Assembly: GCF_003585765.1 (NCBI RefSeq)
Contig: NZ_CP021235.1
Location: 2,356,001 to 2,420,000 of the forward strand
Source: Pontibacter actiniarum
GTDB lineage: Bacteria > Bacteroidota > Bacteroidia > Cytophagales > Hymenobacteraceae
Direction: 5' to 3'
DNA length: 64,000 nt
Part shown: positions 9,811 through 17,706 of the stretch, piece by piece
Layout of the letters: each line of letters starts with the position of its first letter
Numbering within the stretch: position 1 is the first letter of the stretch
The notes under the pieces: model-generated
Seen by the model: the letters and a program-made list of their open reading frames with translations, nothing else
Databases searched by the model: none
What the model was told of the DNA's origin: nothing
Translations under genes and position numbers: made by a program

Positions 9811-10051
9811 GAGAATGTATGGTTTAGTGTACTGGCTGATCATAGGTTTTCCGCGCCGTGACCCGGCATTAGGCCGCAGGGCGGAAAAGAAAAGCGCCGG
9901 CACACACCAGCGCCCTTACCCAGTGATTAAACATTTGGGCAAAGGTAAACAATTCCCCCTGTAAACATAGCGCAGCAACAGAGAACACCCCTGCTTGTAG
10001 GTACTGGGCCCGCGGCATCAAAAGCAGGGGGGAACGCCACCGGCCTCGCCC

Positions 10052-11320
10052 CTACCTTACCCGGAGCAGGTCCTCGAGCCGGGTGGTGTAGCAGGGCGAG
10101 AGGTGCTCCTGCCGCTGGCCCCACGTCTGCTCGGTGCCCTGCGCCCCATAGCGGACCGCTCCGTGGCCGAAGCGCTCCCTGAGCCCGTCGAGCGCCTGCA
10201 TGAGCTGCGCATGCTTTTCGCGGTCCACCGTGTCCAGCAGGCTCAGCTGCACCGAACTGTTGGGCACCAGGTCCAGCAACAGAAGGCCGGTCTTGCGGTA
10301 GCGAAAGCCCGGGCGGAAGATCTCCCGCAGCGCCTTGAGGGCGTGGCGGATGAGTTCGGGCTCTGAGTCGGTGGGCGTGTCGAAGGTGACGGTGCGGCAG
10401 TTGGCGTAAGTCTCCCCCTCTGCACCGAAACGGCTGGTCATGGCAAACACGGTCATCGCCCCGGCCTTGCTTTGCTGCCTCCTAAGCTTGGTGGCGCATC
10501 TGACCACGTAGGTGGTGAGCGCCTCGGCGACCTCCTCCAGCTCATAAATACCCACGCCGAAGCTTCTCGAGGTGCAGATGTTCTGCTTGGCCGCGGGCAC
10601 CAGCTCCAGGTCGATGCAGGCCTCTCCCCGCAACTCGCGCACCGTGCGCAGGCCTGCTACCGTGAGGTGCTTTTTGGCGAAGGCGTCGGTGACGTGCCGC
10701 AGGTCCCATGCTGTGTGCACGCCTAGCCCCGCCAGCTTCCGAGCATAGCGGCCGCCGATGCCCCACACGTCCCCGGCCGCGGTGCGTTTGAGCGCCGCCT
10801 CAATGTGCCGCTCCTCGGTGAGCACCAGCACCCCGTCGGCCTTAGGGGACTTCTTGGCGATGCGGTTGGCCAGCTTGGCCAGCGTCTTAGTGGGGGCCAC
10901 GCCCACGGCCACCGGCATGCCCAGCCACTGCCGCACGGTCTCCCGGATTTCCCGGGCGTAGGCCGGAAGGTCCACCTGAAAGAAGTTGCCCAAGTCCAGG
11001 AAGCTCTCATCGATGGAGTACACCTCTACGTGCGGACTGAAGCGGGAGAGCGTTTCCACCACGCGTGCCGACATGTCGCCGTAGAGCTCATAGTTGGAAG
11101 AAAACACCTGCACCCTATGCTTTTCCACCAGCTCCCGCACCTCAAACAGCGGCTGGCCCATCTTCAGGCCCAGCTCCTTGGCCTCATTGCTTCTGGCGAT
11201 TATGCAGCCGTCGTTGTTTGAAAGCACCACGATAGGGTTTCCCTCCAGCGTGGGGTTGAAAACGCGCTCGCAGCTCGCATAGAAGTTGTTGCAGTCCACC
11301 AGGGCGAAGAGCGAGGTCAT
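10052..11320 (-). CDS. UmuC-type Y-family DNA polymerase subunit
   Basis: A 422-residue translesion polymerase of the DinB/UmuC superfamily. The catalytic palm begins FALVDCNNFYASCERVF and contains YSIDESFLDLG, with the acidic metal ligands (D of LVDCN, DE of SIDES). A helix-hairpin-helix thumb follows (VWGIGGRYARKLAGLGV), then a little-finger domain and the usual UmuC tail (HLSPCYTTRLEDLLRVR). Full length for the family. It overlaps the umuD stop by 4 bases (11317-11320), so the two are translationally coupled. With processed UmuD it forms the error-prone polymerase of the SOS response. Confidence 0.96.
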   Translation of the reverse strand: MTSLFALVDCNNFYASCERVFNPTLEGNPIVVLSNNDGCIIARSNEAKELGLKMGQPLFEVRELVEKHRVQVFSSNYELYGDMSARVVETLSRFSPHVEVYSIDESFLDLGNFFQVDLPAYAREIRETVRQWLGMPVAVGVAPTKTLAKLANRIAKKSPKADGVLVLTEERHIEAALKRTAAGDVWGIGGRYARKLAGLGVHTAWDLRHVTDAFAKKHLTVAGLRTVRELRGEACIDLELVPAAKQNICTSRSFGVGIYELEEVAEALTTYVVRCATKLRRQQSKAGAMTVFAMTSRFGAEGETYANCRTVTFDTPTDSEPELIRHALKALREIFRPGFRYRKTGLLLLDLVPNSSVQLSLLDTVDREKHAQLMQALDGLRERFGHGAVRYGAQGTEQTWGQRQEHLSPCYTTRLEDLLRVR

Positions 11321-11778
11321 GCCAGGCTCCTTACGGTGCCGACTACCACACCCCAGATGCGCCCGCCCTCGGCGTCGGTGACGGGGATGGGCGGGTAAGC
11401 GGAGTTCTCGGCCACCAGGTAGGCCGCCTCCCGCCGCAGTTCGTAGCGCTTGATGGTGAACTCGCCTTCCACGTAGGCTAGCACGATGTCGCCGCTCTTT
11501 GCTTTTCTTGCCTTGTCCACCACGGCCAGGTCTCCCGGCATGATATGAGCGCCTATCATAGAGTCGCCCTCCACCCTCACCAGAAATGTGGCAGTCGGAT
11601 TGGAGGACACGTAGGCGTTTAAATCGATGCGCCCGGCAGTGTAGTCGTCAGCCGGGCTCGGGAAGCCCGCCTGCACGGTAGCCCCCACCAAAAGCAGGGT
11701 GATCTCGCTTGCCAGGTCCAGGTGGAGGACTTTCGGCCAGAGAATGGGAAACAGGGGAATAACGCTCGCTTCTTTCAT
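11317..11778 (-). CDS. UmuD-like S24 autoprotease
   Basis: A 153-residue LexA/UmuD-family self-cleaving peptidase. The cleavage region reads VQAGFPSPADDY, matching the C/A-G-F-P-S-P site of UmuD. The catalytic Ser lies in RVEGDSMIGA and the general-base Lys in EFTIKRYEL. There is no DNA-binding domain, so it is UmuD rather than LexA. After RecA-stimulated cleavage the UmuD' dimer partners with UmuC, encoded immediately downstream. The promoter region (11779 onward) carries a perfect dyad that may be the SOS or local operator. Confidence 0.95.
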   Translation of the reverse strand: MKEASVIPLFPILWPKVLHLDLASEITLLLVGATVQAGFPSPADDYTAGRIDLNAYVSSNPTATFLVRVEGDSMIGAHIMPGDLAVVDKARKAKSGDIVLAYVEGEFTIKRYELRREAAYLVAENSAYPPIPVTDAEGGRIWGVVVGTVRSLA

Positions 11779-11822
11779 ATCGCCTTCTTTTACGGTGGCA
11801 AATTAGGAAACGGCTATATTTA

Positions 11823-11841
11823 TTACTAATTTTTTTAGTAA
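11823..11841. promoter_or_regulatory. Dyad upstream of umuDC, candidate operator
   Basis: A perfect 7-bp inverted repeat (TTACTAA at 11823-11829, TTAGTAA at 11835-11841) separated by five T, about 45 bases upstream of the umuD start. The position suits repressor binding in the umuDC promoter. Whether it is a LexA box of this lineage cannot be told from one copy. Confidence 0.45.
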
Positions 11842-12667
11842 AACTATTTGCATTAGCCAAGCAAGTCCCCTGCTCCGGTGCCAGCACCTGGGCCTGTCGC
11901 TGCCTCCGACTGGAGGGGAATCCGTGCTCGGGAGGCGACACTCTGTGCACGTAAAATAAAGTTCCTGTGCCTGGAGGTCGCCTCCCGCACCGGGCTGGTG
12001 GTGTACGCCCTCCGGCACGTAAAGTGAGCGACATTAAGAAAATATAAGCTAAGCAGAGGCAGAAGAATGTAGCTTCAGCGTACTACGTGTATGCTAGGCA
12101 GTGTTATGGCTACGCATCAAAGCTTTTGTATGAGTTGTCCAAAACATTACCTCCGATACGGCTCCACCTCAACGAGACTTATGCGGATTTTGAGGTAAAC
12201 AAAGCTCAGGCACCTGTTCATGGTAATAAAATGCTAAAGGAGCTTGCTTAGTAGTTACAAGGCTCAATTTTTTGACATCTATTAATTGAATCTCCCCCTA
12301 ACTGTTTTAGCCACACTCGTCGGTTAAAGCCCTCTATCTAATAAACCTATCGAAGTTCATTCGTTCTCCTTTACAGCCCCTCCTGCTTTGACAGGGCTAT
12401 GTAAAAGGTAAGGTTGCTGCGTATAGGCAACGTTTTTAAAAAGACCACGATGCTTCGGAAAACCTACCTGCTCGTGCCTTTTGACGGCAGGTACTCGTTA
12501 ATAATACAGGATTCCACTGACTATCTTATCAAGTACTGCACGGTAATAACTGGAGAAGTATGGTAAAATTTATTAACGCCAGAAGTATCAGACATCCGCC
12601 TATAATTTACCTTATGTTAAATATAAATGAGGAGTTTACAATTCCTTAACTTTAATATTGCAAAAGT
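11842..12667. other. Intergenic region between umuD and defence island
   Basis: About 820 bases with no supported gene. Composition shifts from GC-rich on the umuD side to AT-rich on the right, so the left edge of the transferred defence island probably lies here. I see no direct repeats that would mark an attachment site. Confidence 0.5.
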
Positions 12668-13003
12668 TTATTTTTTACGGAGGTCTTTCACCTCTATTTT
12701 TTCAATATGATTTGCAAATTGATTCATAAGAAACTCTACAAACCTTCCATTGTATACACCATAAGTTCCTGACCTCGGTTGCGAGCCTGATAGGGTTTTA
12801 AAGTAGTAAGCTAAATAATTTATATTATTTAATTCAGCTCGTGTTAAATATCCTCCTTCGTTCCATTGACCGGAACTAGCAGTATGTATGATGCGATTTT
12901 CTTGTACCTCCCAAGTAGGTGAGCTTTCTGATTTAGTCTTCTCTTCTATATTCAAAAAAAGCTGAGCAATGGTTAAACCTTTTGGATATATGAAAACAGC
13001 CAT
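12668..13003 (-). CDS. Hypothetical protein downstream of the CBASS genes
   Basis: A 111-residue soluble protein without signal peptide or membrane segment. I do not recognise the family. It is mixed alpha/beta, with a conserved-looking segment around TYGVYNGRFVEFLMNQFANH. It lies on the same strand as the CBASS genes, about 117 bases after the E2-like gene, and has the same AT-rich composition. It could be an accessory CBASS gene or simply the next cargo gene of the island. Confidence 0.6.
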   Translation of the reverse strand: MAVFIYPKGLTIAQLFLNIEEKTKSESSPTWEVQENRIIHTASSGQWNEGGYLTRAELNNINYLAYYFKTLSGSQPRSGTYGVYNGRFVEFLMNQFANHIEKIEVKDLRKK

Positions 13004-13119
13004 AATTTATAGTTTACTCAAATTAAAAGTACAATAGCGATACTTAATTAAGTTATCTGTAGAAACAAATTATTTAAGGGTAAGCTATTTAAAATTATTT
13101 TATTTTTTTCGCGTTAGCA

Positions 13120-13572
13120 CTAAGATTGACTCCTACTGTTGAATTGCGCTAATAATTGATCATGGCCAGGCGCTTCCCTGCCCTTCCAGATATTTCCATT
13201 TATCAACCATTGTTCATAGTGACAAATCCATAACGCGGCCATTGGAATCAAATCTTTACCTACCCATAGCCGCCTGAAGGGTGAAATATCAGGCGGATAG
13301 TATAAGCACAAACTATTATCCGGATACATATGAATAGCAACCGAACCTATTATTTTAGGCTTTAATACAAAGACTTTAAACCAGCTTTGCGAAATATATT
13401 GAACCTGTAGATGGTACTCAGCCTTATAGTCAGGATCTTTAATGGTAAAATCCACCAAAAGAATTTGGTTTTTTACGTTGATTTTACAACCCGGGAAAAG
13501 CTGTTGAACCATAATTTGCTGAACATACTGTTCTAAGGCTGAGTACCTCTCTTTATAAATTGGTCGGATCAT
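13120..13572 (-). CDS. E2-like protein of type II-short CBASS
   Basis: A 150-residue protein with the layout of the stand-alone E2-like proteins of short type II CBASS operons. It has beta strands in the first 80 residues, then HMYPDNSLCLYYPPD with the probable active-site Cys at 89, then a conserved Trp-rich helical end (ALWICHYEQWLINGNIWKG). In full type II systems the E2 part of Cap2 takes part in conjugating the nucleotidyltransferase C-terminus to targets, which primes it. Short systems carry only this E2-like piece, and no E1 or JAB gene is present next to it here. It overlaps the CD-NTase gene by 20 bases. A separate E1-E2/JAB operon exists 15 kb away, but a functional link is speculation. 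Confidence 0.75.
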   Translation of the reverse strand: MIRPIYKERYSALEQYVQQIMVQQLFPGCKINVKNQILLVDFTIKDPDYKAEYHLQVQYISQSWFKVFVLKPKIIGSVAIHMYPDNSLCLYYPPDISPFRRLWVGKDLIPMAALWICHYEQWLINGNIWKGREAPGHDQLLAQFNSRSQS

Positions 13573-14755
13573 AGTGGTTTCGCTCTCTGGGTACTGAAAC
13601 GCCCGCTGTACTTCTAATAATATTAATGCTACTGCCGATGGTAGCAGCTCCTGATTCCAGCAGTTTTGCTTTGTGATCGAGCCTTTCGCTACGGGCCTCT
13701 TCCTCTGACATTACCGGAAATTCCGAACCAAACAAATTACGCCATTCTTTTAGTTGATCACTCAACAGTTCTGCATCAAAGGCTTTCCTGGCCGTAATAG
13801 CTGCACCTTTTACATAATCGTAAAAGGCTACAAAGTCTTCTTTGGATATTCGTTTCCAGACATCATGAGAAGTAACACCTCGGTCTGGCAATACTGGGGT
13901 AATCTCATGTTCTCTATACCAGGCATATTTAGAAACAATTGCTTCCAACGATTTTACGACCCCTTCTGCTACCGAAGTAATATAATCAGGACAGCAATCT
14001 CCTATCATGTGTTCTAAAGGATAGCCCTTTGGGTGTTTAAGGTCAGTTAAATTTACCACCCGCCACCATTTTAAAGCTTTAACTACATTAATGTAATGGC
14101 TATTAGTATTCTTGTTTTTATTCCGGGTCCAGCGGATCTGCTCCAGCGGGTTAGTTTCAACCCAGCAACCTGCTTCTTGGTCAGGTATATAAAGTGACGC
14201 TGATTTCCATTCGGCTTCAGATCGAAAAGATTCCAACATCAGCGAAGTCCAATATTGTTGTTTTGCTGGTTCCGTCCAGTTTCTGACCAATTTCCAATTG
14301 CTACCCATATCTTCCAAAGCTAAGGTAGTAAGCACACTTTCAGACCGCAGCAAGGCTTGTTCTGCCTCTGATGGCGCAGACGTTACCACAATATCCAAGT
14401 CTACATAAGAAAGCTCAATTCCTATGGAACGGCCTTGAATTCGGTACTTCCCTTTATAGTGCTTTTCTACAAAGGGTATAAATAAATCAATCGCCTGTTG
14501 AGGAGTGGTTTTATTCTGGTCTAAGTTAGTTACTACGATAATATCAACATCCGCCCGCTTTCCATTTTTAGGTTTTATAGCTGTGGCCCGTTTATAACTA
14601 CCCTGCAGAAAGGTGCTAACGATAATTTTAGACAAATCGGCATCATTAGCAAGCCGGTCACGCAAAGTGGTATGACCGGTTATTAAATCTTCTAATTGAC
14701 TTTTTGTTAACCTGATATTAGATAAGAATGTGTTAAAGTATGATGTTGTTGACAT
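13553..14755 (-). CDS. CD-NTase (cGAS/DncV-like nucleotidyltransferase)
   Basis: A 400-residue nucleotidyltransferase of the SMODS/CD-NTase superfamily, the signal-making enzyme of CBASS. The catalytic core shows FLQGSYKRATAI (GS motif at 52-53), followed by KRADVDIIVV with two metal-binding Asp (69, 71). A third acidic site lies in SYVDLDIVV (119/121). The C-terminal half is the usual helical OAS1-C-like domain. On phage infection such enzymes make a cyclic di- or trinucleotide that activates the effector. It follows the effector gene by 13 bases and overlaps the E2-like gene, giving the order effector, CD-NTase, E2. The nucleotide product cannot be predicted from the sequence. Confidence 0.9.
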   Translation of the reverse strand: MSTTSYFNTFLSNIRLTKSQLEDLITGHTTLRDRLANDADLSKIIVSTFLQGSYKRATAIKPKNGKRADVDIIVVTNLDQNKTTPQQAIDLFIPFVEKHYKGKYRIQGRSIGIELSYVDLDIVVTSAPSEAEQALLRSESVLTTLALEDMGSNWKLVRNWTEPAKQQYWTSLMLESFRSEAEWKSASLYIPDQEAGCWVETNPLEQIRWTRNKNKNTNSHYINVVKALKWWRVVNLTDLKHPKGYPLEHMIGDCCPDYITSVAEGVVKSLEAIVSKYAWYREHEITPVLPDRGVTSHDVWKRISKEDFVAFYDYVKGAAITARKAFDAELLSDQLKEWRNLFGSEFPVMSEEEARSERLDHKAKLLESGAATIGSSINIIRSTAGVSVPRERNHYDPTNL

Positions 14756-14768
14756 AGTTTTAATTAGT

Positions 14769-15638
14769 TTAATTTTGGTGATGAGAATATTTTAACACAT
14801 TCATTAGATTGCCTATAAACTGCGTGCGGAAGTTGGCGGCGGCAAACCGGTCCAGGCGGGCACTTGCCGGATTTATCATGCCTTTACCGAAATAGAAACA
14901 GTAATTGGGATGGGCGTCGATAAAGTCCTGTATCTGGTCCGTTGGCCAGTGGCCACCATCATTATTTATAACGAGAATATCGTCCGGATTGAAAACTGCC
15001 TGCTGGAGTTGGTCTAAATTGGTTAAGGCTGTAACCTGAAACCCATTCTTACTAAGCATCCGGTGGTGGTAATCATCACTCCCGTTCCGGTGCGAAAGAA
15101 GAATTATTTGATGACGTTGCTTTACTGATTTCTCGAAATCATATTCTTTCAGTAACCCTAAAAAGTCTTCCCGGCGGTCTGTTAAAATTTTAGTTATAAT
15201 AGCATCCACCTGGCTATTAACCTTACTCGGAATAACCTTGAAATATAAAAAAGCTATGCCTATTATACTGGTAAAGCCCAGACCACCCAAAATCCAGGCC
15301 CAGAACTTAAATGGCTCGTACTCTTTCAGGCTAGCTTCTAAATCCTTGTTTTTTTCCTTTAAATCACCCTGCTCTTCTTCTAATTCGGTAATATCATCTT
15401 TCAGGCGTTGATTTTCCTGCTCGATACTGTTTATCCGCTCAATAACTTTTGTACTTGTCGCCGATGTGCGCTGAGCAGAAGCTGGTAAGCAAAATGATAG
15501 GAATATAAAAAGCAGGCAGGTAATGGCCTTATAAAAGACCTGACAGCCGGCATTTAATCTTATTGGTTTGGAATGGGAATAAGGATTAGTTCTTCCTGCT
15601 TCAATAACCAAGTTTTCTACTGGTAATGTTCTTGTCAT
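14769..15638 (-). CDS. Membrane-anchored NARF-like CBASS effector
   Basis: A 289-residue protein. A hydrophobic segment (about 37-53, ending LPASAQ) is followed by a Glu/Lys-rich coiled coil (about 62-107), a second membrane helix (about 112-134, WILGGLGFTSIIGIAFLYF) and a C-terminal Rossmann-like domain (about 170-285, with HQIILLSHRNGSDDYHHRML and DDILVINNDGG). I read the last part as the nucleotidyltransferase-associated Rossmannoid (NARF) type, which places the sensor in the cytosol. It probably senses the cyclic nucleotide and disturbs the membrane or oligomerises. The 36-residue stretch before the first hydrophobic segment is unusually long for a signal peptide. First gene of the CBASS operon; family assignment is moderate. 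Confidence 0.72.
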   Translation of the reverse strand: MTRTLPVENLVIEAGRTNPYSHSKPIRLNAGCQVFYKAITCLLFIFLSFCLPASAQRTSATSTKVIERINSIEQENQRLKDDITELEEEQGDLKEKNKDLEASLKEYEPFKFWAWILGGLGFTSIIGIAFLYFKVIPSKVNSQVDAIITKILTDRREDFLGLLKEYDFEKSVKQRHQIILLSHRNGSDDYHHRMLSKNGFQVTALTNLDQLQQAVFNPDDILVINNDGGHWPTDQIQDFIDAHPNYCFYFGKGMINPASARLDRFAAANFRTQFIGNLMNVLKYSHHQN

Positions 15639-15708
15639 AGTTTACTGTTTTTTAATATTTTATACTTTTCCCCTTAACCTTCTGCCCATTACTTCCCTCT
15701 GTATAATT

Positions 15709-15724
15709 TAAATTTGTAAATTTG
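15709..15724 (+). promoter_or_regulatory. Tandem TAAATTTG boxes, candidate -7 elements
   Basis: Two immediately adjacent copies of TAAATTTG (15709-15716, 15717-15724) match the Bacteroidetes -7 consensus TAnnTTTG on the plus strand, upstream of the sigma-like gene. A clear TTG -33 element is not seen. If used, the transcript would carry the whole nested dyad at 15765-15824 in its leader. Confidence 0.4.
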
Positions 15725-15764
15725 GTAGAGATATGCCGAACCTGTTAGTGGGTATTCATAAGAG

Positions 15765-15824
15765 TATTAACCGGGTTCGTAGAAAACTCCCCCATGGGGT
15801 AAGAAAAATATTTTCCGGTTAATA
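15765..15824. promoter_or_regulatory. 60-bp nested dyad between CBASS and sigma/ImmA module
   Basis: Perfect outer arms TATTAACCGG (15765-15774) and CCGGTTAATA (15815-15824) are centred exactly on an inner palindrome CCCCATGGGG (15790-15799). The right arm ends five bases before the ATG of the sigma-like gene. The symmetry and position fit a two-site operator for a dimeric or tetrameric regulator, or an mRNA leader structure that hides the start. Confidence 0.65.
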
Positions 15825-15829
15825 CAGTT

Positions 15830-16429
15830 ATGGAATTAGGTAAGTACTATGAAGCAAACCAGAGAAGATTCAATGTTCTAACAGATAATGATTGGCGTGC
15901 CGCCATTAAAAAATGTAAAGAACATCTTAACTGGAAGCTGAAACAAAAAACATTATTCGGAGCCCATTCGCCTGCTAACTTAGGAGCCGACCCGAAGGAG
16001 TATTACTTGAGCTTAGCGCTTGAAAAAATATTAGCCGGGAGTTGGGAGTGGCAAACACAATTTTCTTTATCCCAACAGCTCATCCGCCTTATAGATAGTC
16101 TTATTTCGAAAGAGGTAGAGCGGGTAAAAACCCAAAAATCAGAGAACCTCAAAATTGAGTATCGGGATATTGAGGTTGAGTTTTATGATTTAGGGGACTG
16201 CCCTGACCAATCAGACCGGGAAGAAAAGCAGGAGTATGAACGACAAGTTCAAGTAATAGAGGATGCAGTACAGGGTGATCAGCAATTGCAAGATTTTTGG
16301 GAAGCTGTTCAGGCCGGTTACAAGCGAAGTGACATGGCTGAACATCTTGGAATCACTCCCAAGCAATTGGATAAAGTGAAAGAAAAATTATTGCGAAGGG
16401 TTAGTGCCTTACAACCCTCTAATAAATAA
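15830..16429 (+). CDS. Sigma-70-like regulator of the defence island
   Basis: A 199-residue protein with the size and layout of an ECF-type or atypical sigma factor. The helical N-terminal part (about 1-110) could be a degenerate region 2. An acidic linker follows (about 115-150), and the C-terminal helix-turn-helix (KRSDMAEHLGITPKQLDKVK, about 165-185) resembles sigma region 4. It is divergent from the CBASS operon and six bases upstream of the next gene. A dedicated sigma factor, or a sigma-like DNA-binding protein, controlled by the ImmA/IrrE peptidase two genes downstream is a reasonable inference. The sequence does not prove sigma activity. Confidence 0.65.
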   Translation: MELGKYYEANQRRFNVLTDNDWRAAIKKCKEHLNWKLKQKTLFGAHSPANLGADPKEYYLSLALEKILAGSWEWQTQFSLSQQLIRLIDSLISKEVERVKTQKSENLKIEYRDIEVEFYDLGDCPDQSDREEKQEYERQVQVIEDAVQGDQQLQDFWEAVQAGYKRSDMAEHLGITPKQLDKVKEKLLRRVSALQPSNK

Positions 16430-16434
16430 CAGAT

Positions 16435-16842
16435 ATGGCAGCTACAAACCCAAAAGAATCATTAAAGAACTTATACGGCCTGATGATGGAAATCAATTAT
16501 CATCAGGCAGAAGAAGAGACTCTAAATGAATTGCAAAATAATACGGATCCTTTTGTTGAAAAACATCTTAGGTTAGTAAAACAACTTTCAACCAAACTGC
16601 GGGCCGTAGCAAATAAAAGGAAATATACCGAGGCACTAGATCAAATAAAGTTACTCAAAGAAAAGGGGTTGGAAGAACTTAAAAAGTTACTTTCTTTTCA
16701 TGATCAGTTAGAACTGCAACCTCTTTTTAGAAAGTTTGAGGGATTAACCCCAGAAGATGAAGCATCCATATTGGAAGATCAAGAGGTTTTAAGATTAATG
16801 GAAATACTGAAAAATCGATTAGACGAGAATGCTGGGAATTAA
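16435..16842 (+). CDS. Small all-helical protein of the sigma/ImmA module
   Basis: A 135-residue, highly charged, all-helical protein with heptad-like Leu/Lys/Glu patterns and no membrane segment. I do not recognise a family. It sits between the sigma-like gene (5-base gap) and the ImmA/IrrE peptidase gene (14-base overlap), so it is translationally coupled to both. By position it is a candidate anti-sigma factor or peptidase substrate. Confidence 0.7.
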   Translation: MAATNPKESLKNLYGLMMEINYHQAEEETLNELQNNTDPFVEKHLRLVKQLSTKLRAVANKRKYTEALDQIKLLKEKGLEELKKLLSFHDQLELQPLFRKFEGLTPEDEASILEDQEVLRLMEILKNRLDENAGN

Positions 16843-17602
16843 TCCTATAAAAGCGGCTAACGACCTACGAAACCACTTGGGCTGCTGGGAACCGGGTGAC
16901 ATCTCGTTAGATGAAATGGTATTTGCGCTGGGAGGGGTTCTGAAAGAAAGCCCCATGGAAGGAGCAGAAGGTCGCATCCTCATGAAAGGAAGTAACGCAA
17001 TCATTACTATAAACTCCAATATTACATATCCAAGCAAAAGGAATTTTGTCATTGCTCACGAGATCGGTCATTTTATCTTACATAATGAATTAACTCCTTT
17101 CTACGCAGATAATGATAAGACCTTATCCGAATGGTATAAGAACGGACCCCAGGAACAACAGGCCAATCAATTTGCTTCGGAATTATTAATGCCATCAGAG
17201 TTATTTAAATCCAAGGTAGCGGGTAAGAGACTTAGTTTATCTCTAATTGAACAAACAGCAGCGTACTTTGGAGTATCCCTAACGGCTGCTTTCTTAAAGT
17301 ATAAGGATTTGGGTGATTTTCCAATTATGGTAATATACCTGGAGAATGGCATCGTTAAGTGGAAACAGTCCTCTTCTGATTTCCCTTTTCAATGGCTACC
17401 TATTAATGGAAAGGTGCCCGTCTATACAGTAGCAGGAGATTATTTTAATAATAAGGGTTTAGAGGCGAAGCCGGAAAAGGTGGATGCAATTGAATGGTTT
17501 CCTTCAGATTTCAAACTTAAAGATGAGCCAGATTGGCAATTATGGGAACAGTGCTTCCCAGTTTCTACTAATGGATTAGTTTCATGCTTATGGACACAAT
17601 GA
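16829..17602 (+). CDS. ImmA/IrrE-family metallopeptidase
   Basis: A 257-residue zinc peptidase of the COG2856 family. The HExxH motif is intact (VIAHEIGHFILHNE, His 77 and 81, Glu 78), followed by the family signature QEQQANQFASELLMP near 108-122. The first 60 residues and the C-terminal 130 residues are unassigned; the latter may be a sensor part. Relatives cleave repressors after a damage signal (ImmA of ICEBs1, IrrE of Deinococcus, CapP next to CBASS operons). Here no XRE repressor accompanies it; the likely substrates are the sigma-like or helical proteins encoded just upstream. Confidence 0.88.
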   Translation: MLGINPIKAANDLRNHLGCWEPGDISLDEMVFALGGVLKESPMEGAEGRILMKGSNAIITINSNITYPSKRNFVIAHEIGHFILHNELTPFYADNDKTLSEWYKNGPQEQQANQFASELLMPSELFKSKVAGKRLSLSLIEQTAAYFGVSLTAAFLKYKDLGDFPIMVIYLENGIVKWKQSSSDFPFQWLPINGKVPVYTVAGDYFNNKGLEAKPEKVDAIEWFPSDFKLKDEPDWQLWEQCFPVSTNGLVSCLWTQ

Positions 17603-17662
17603 AGTTGATCTATAATTAACATTCCTACTTTATAAGAACCTTGTTTGATTTTTAAGATTTCC

Positions 17663-17687
17663 TTTGAAATTATTAATTAATTTCAAA
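17663..17687. promoter_or_regulatory. Inverted repeat before the putAbiC gene
   Basis: A perfect 10-bp dyad (TTTGAAATTA at 17663-17672, TAATTTCAAA at 17678-17687) with a 5-base spacer. It lies between the ImmA gene and the GTG start of the next gene at 17707. It could be an operator or a weak terminator; there is no long T-run. Confidence 0.35.
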
Positions 17688-17706
17688 TTTTAAGTCTCTC
17701 CTTTTA

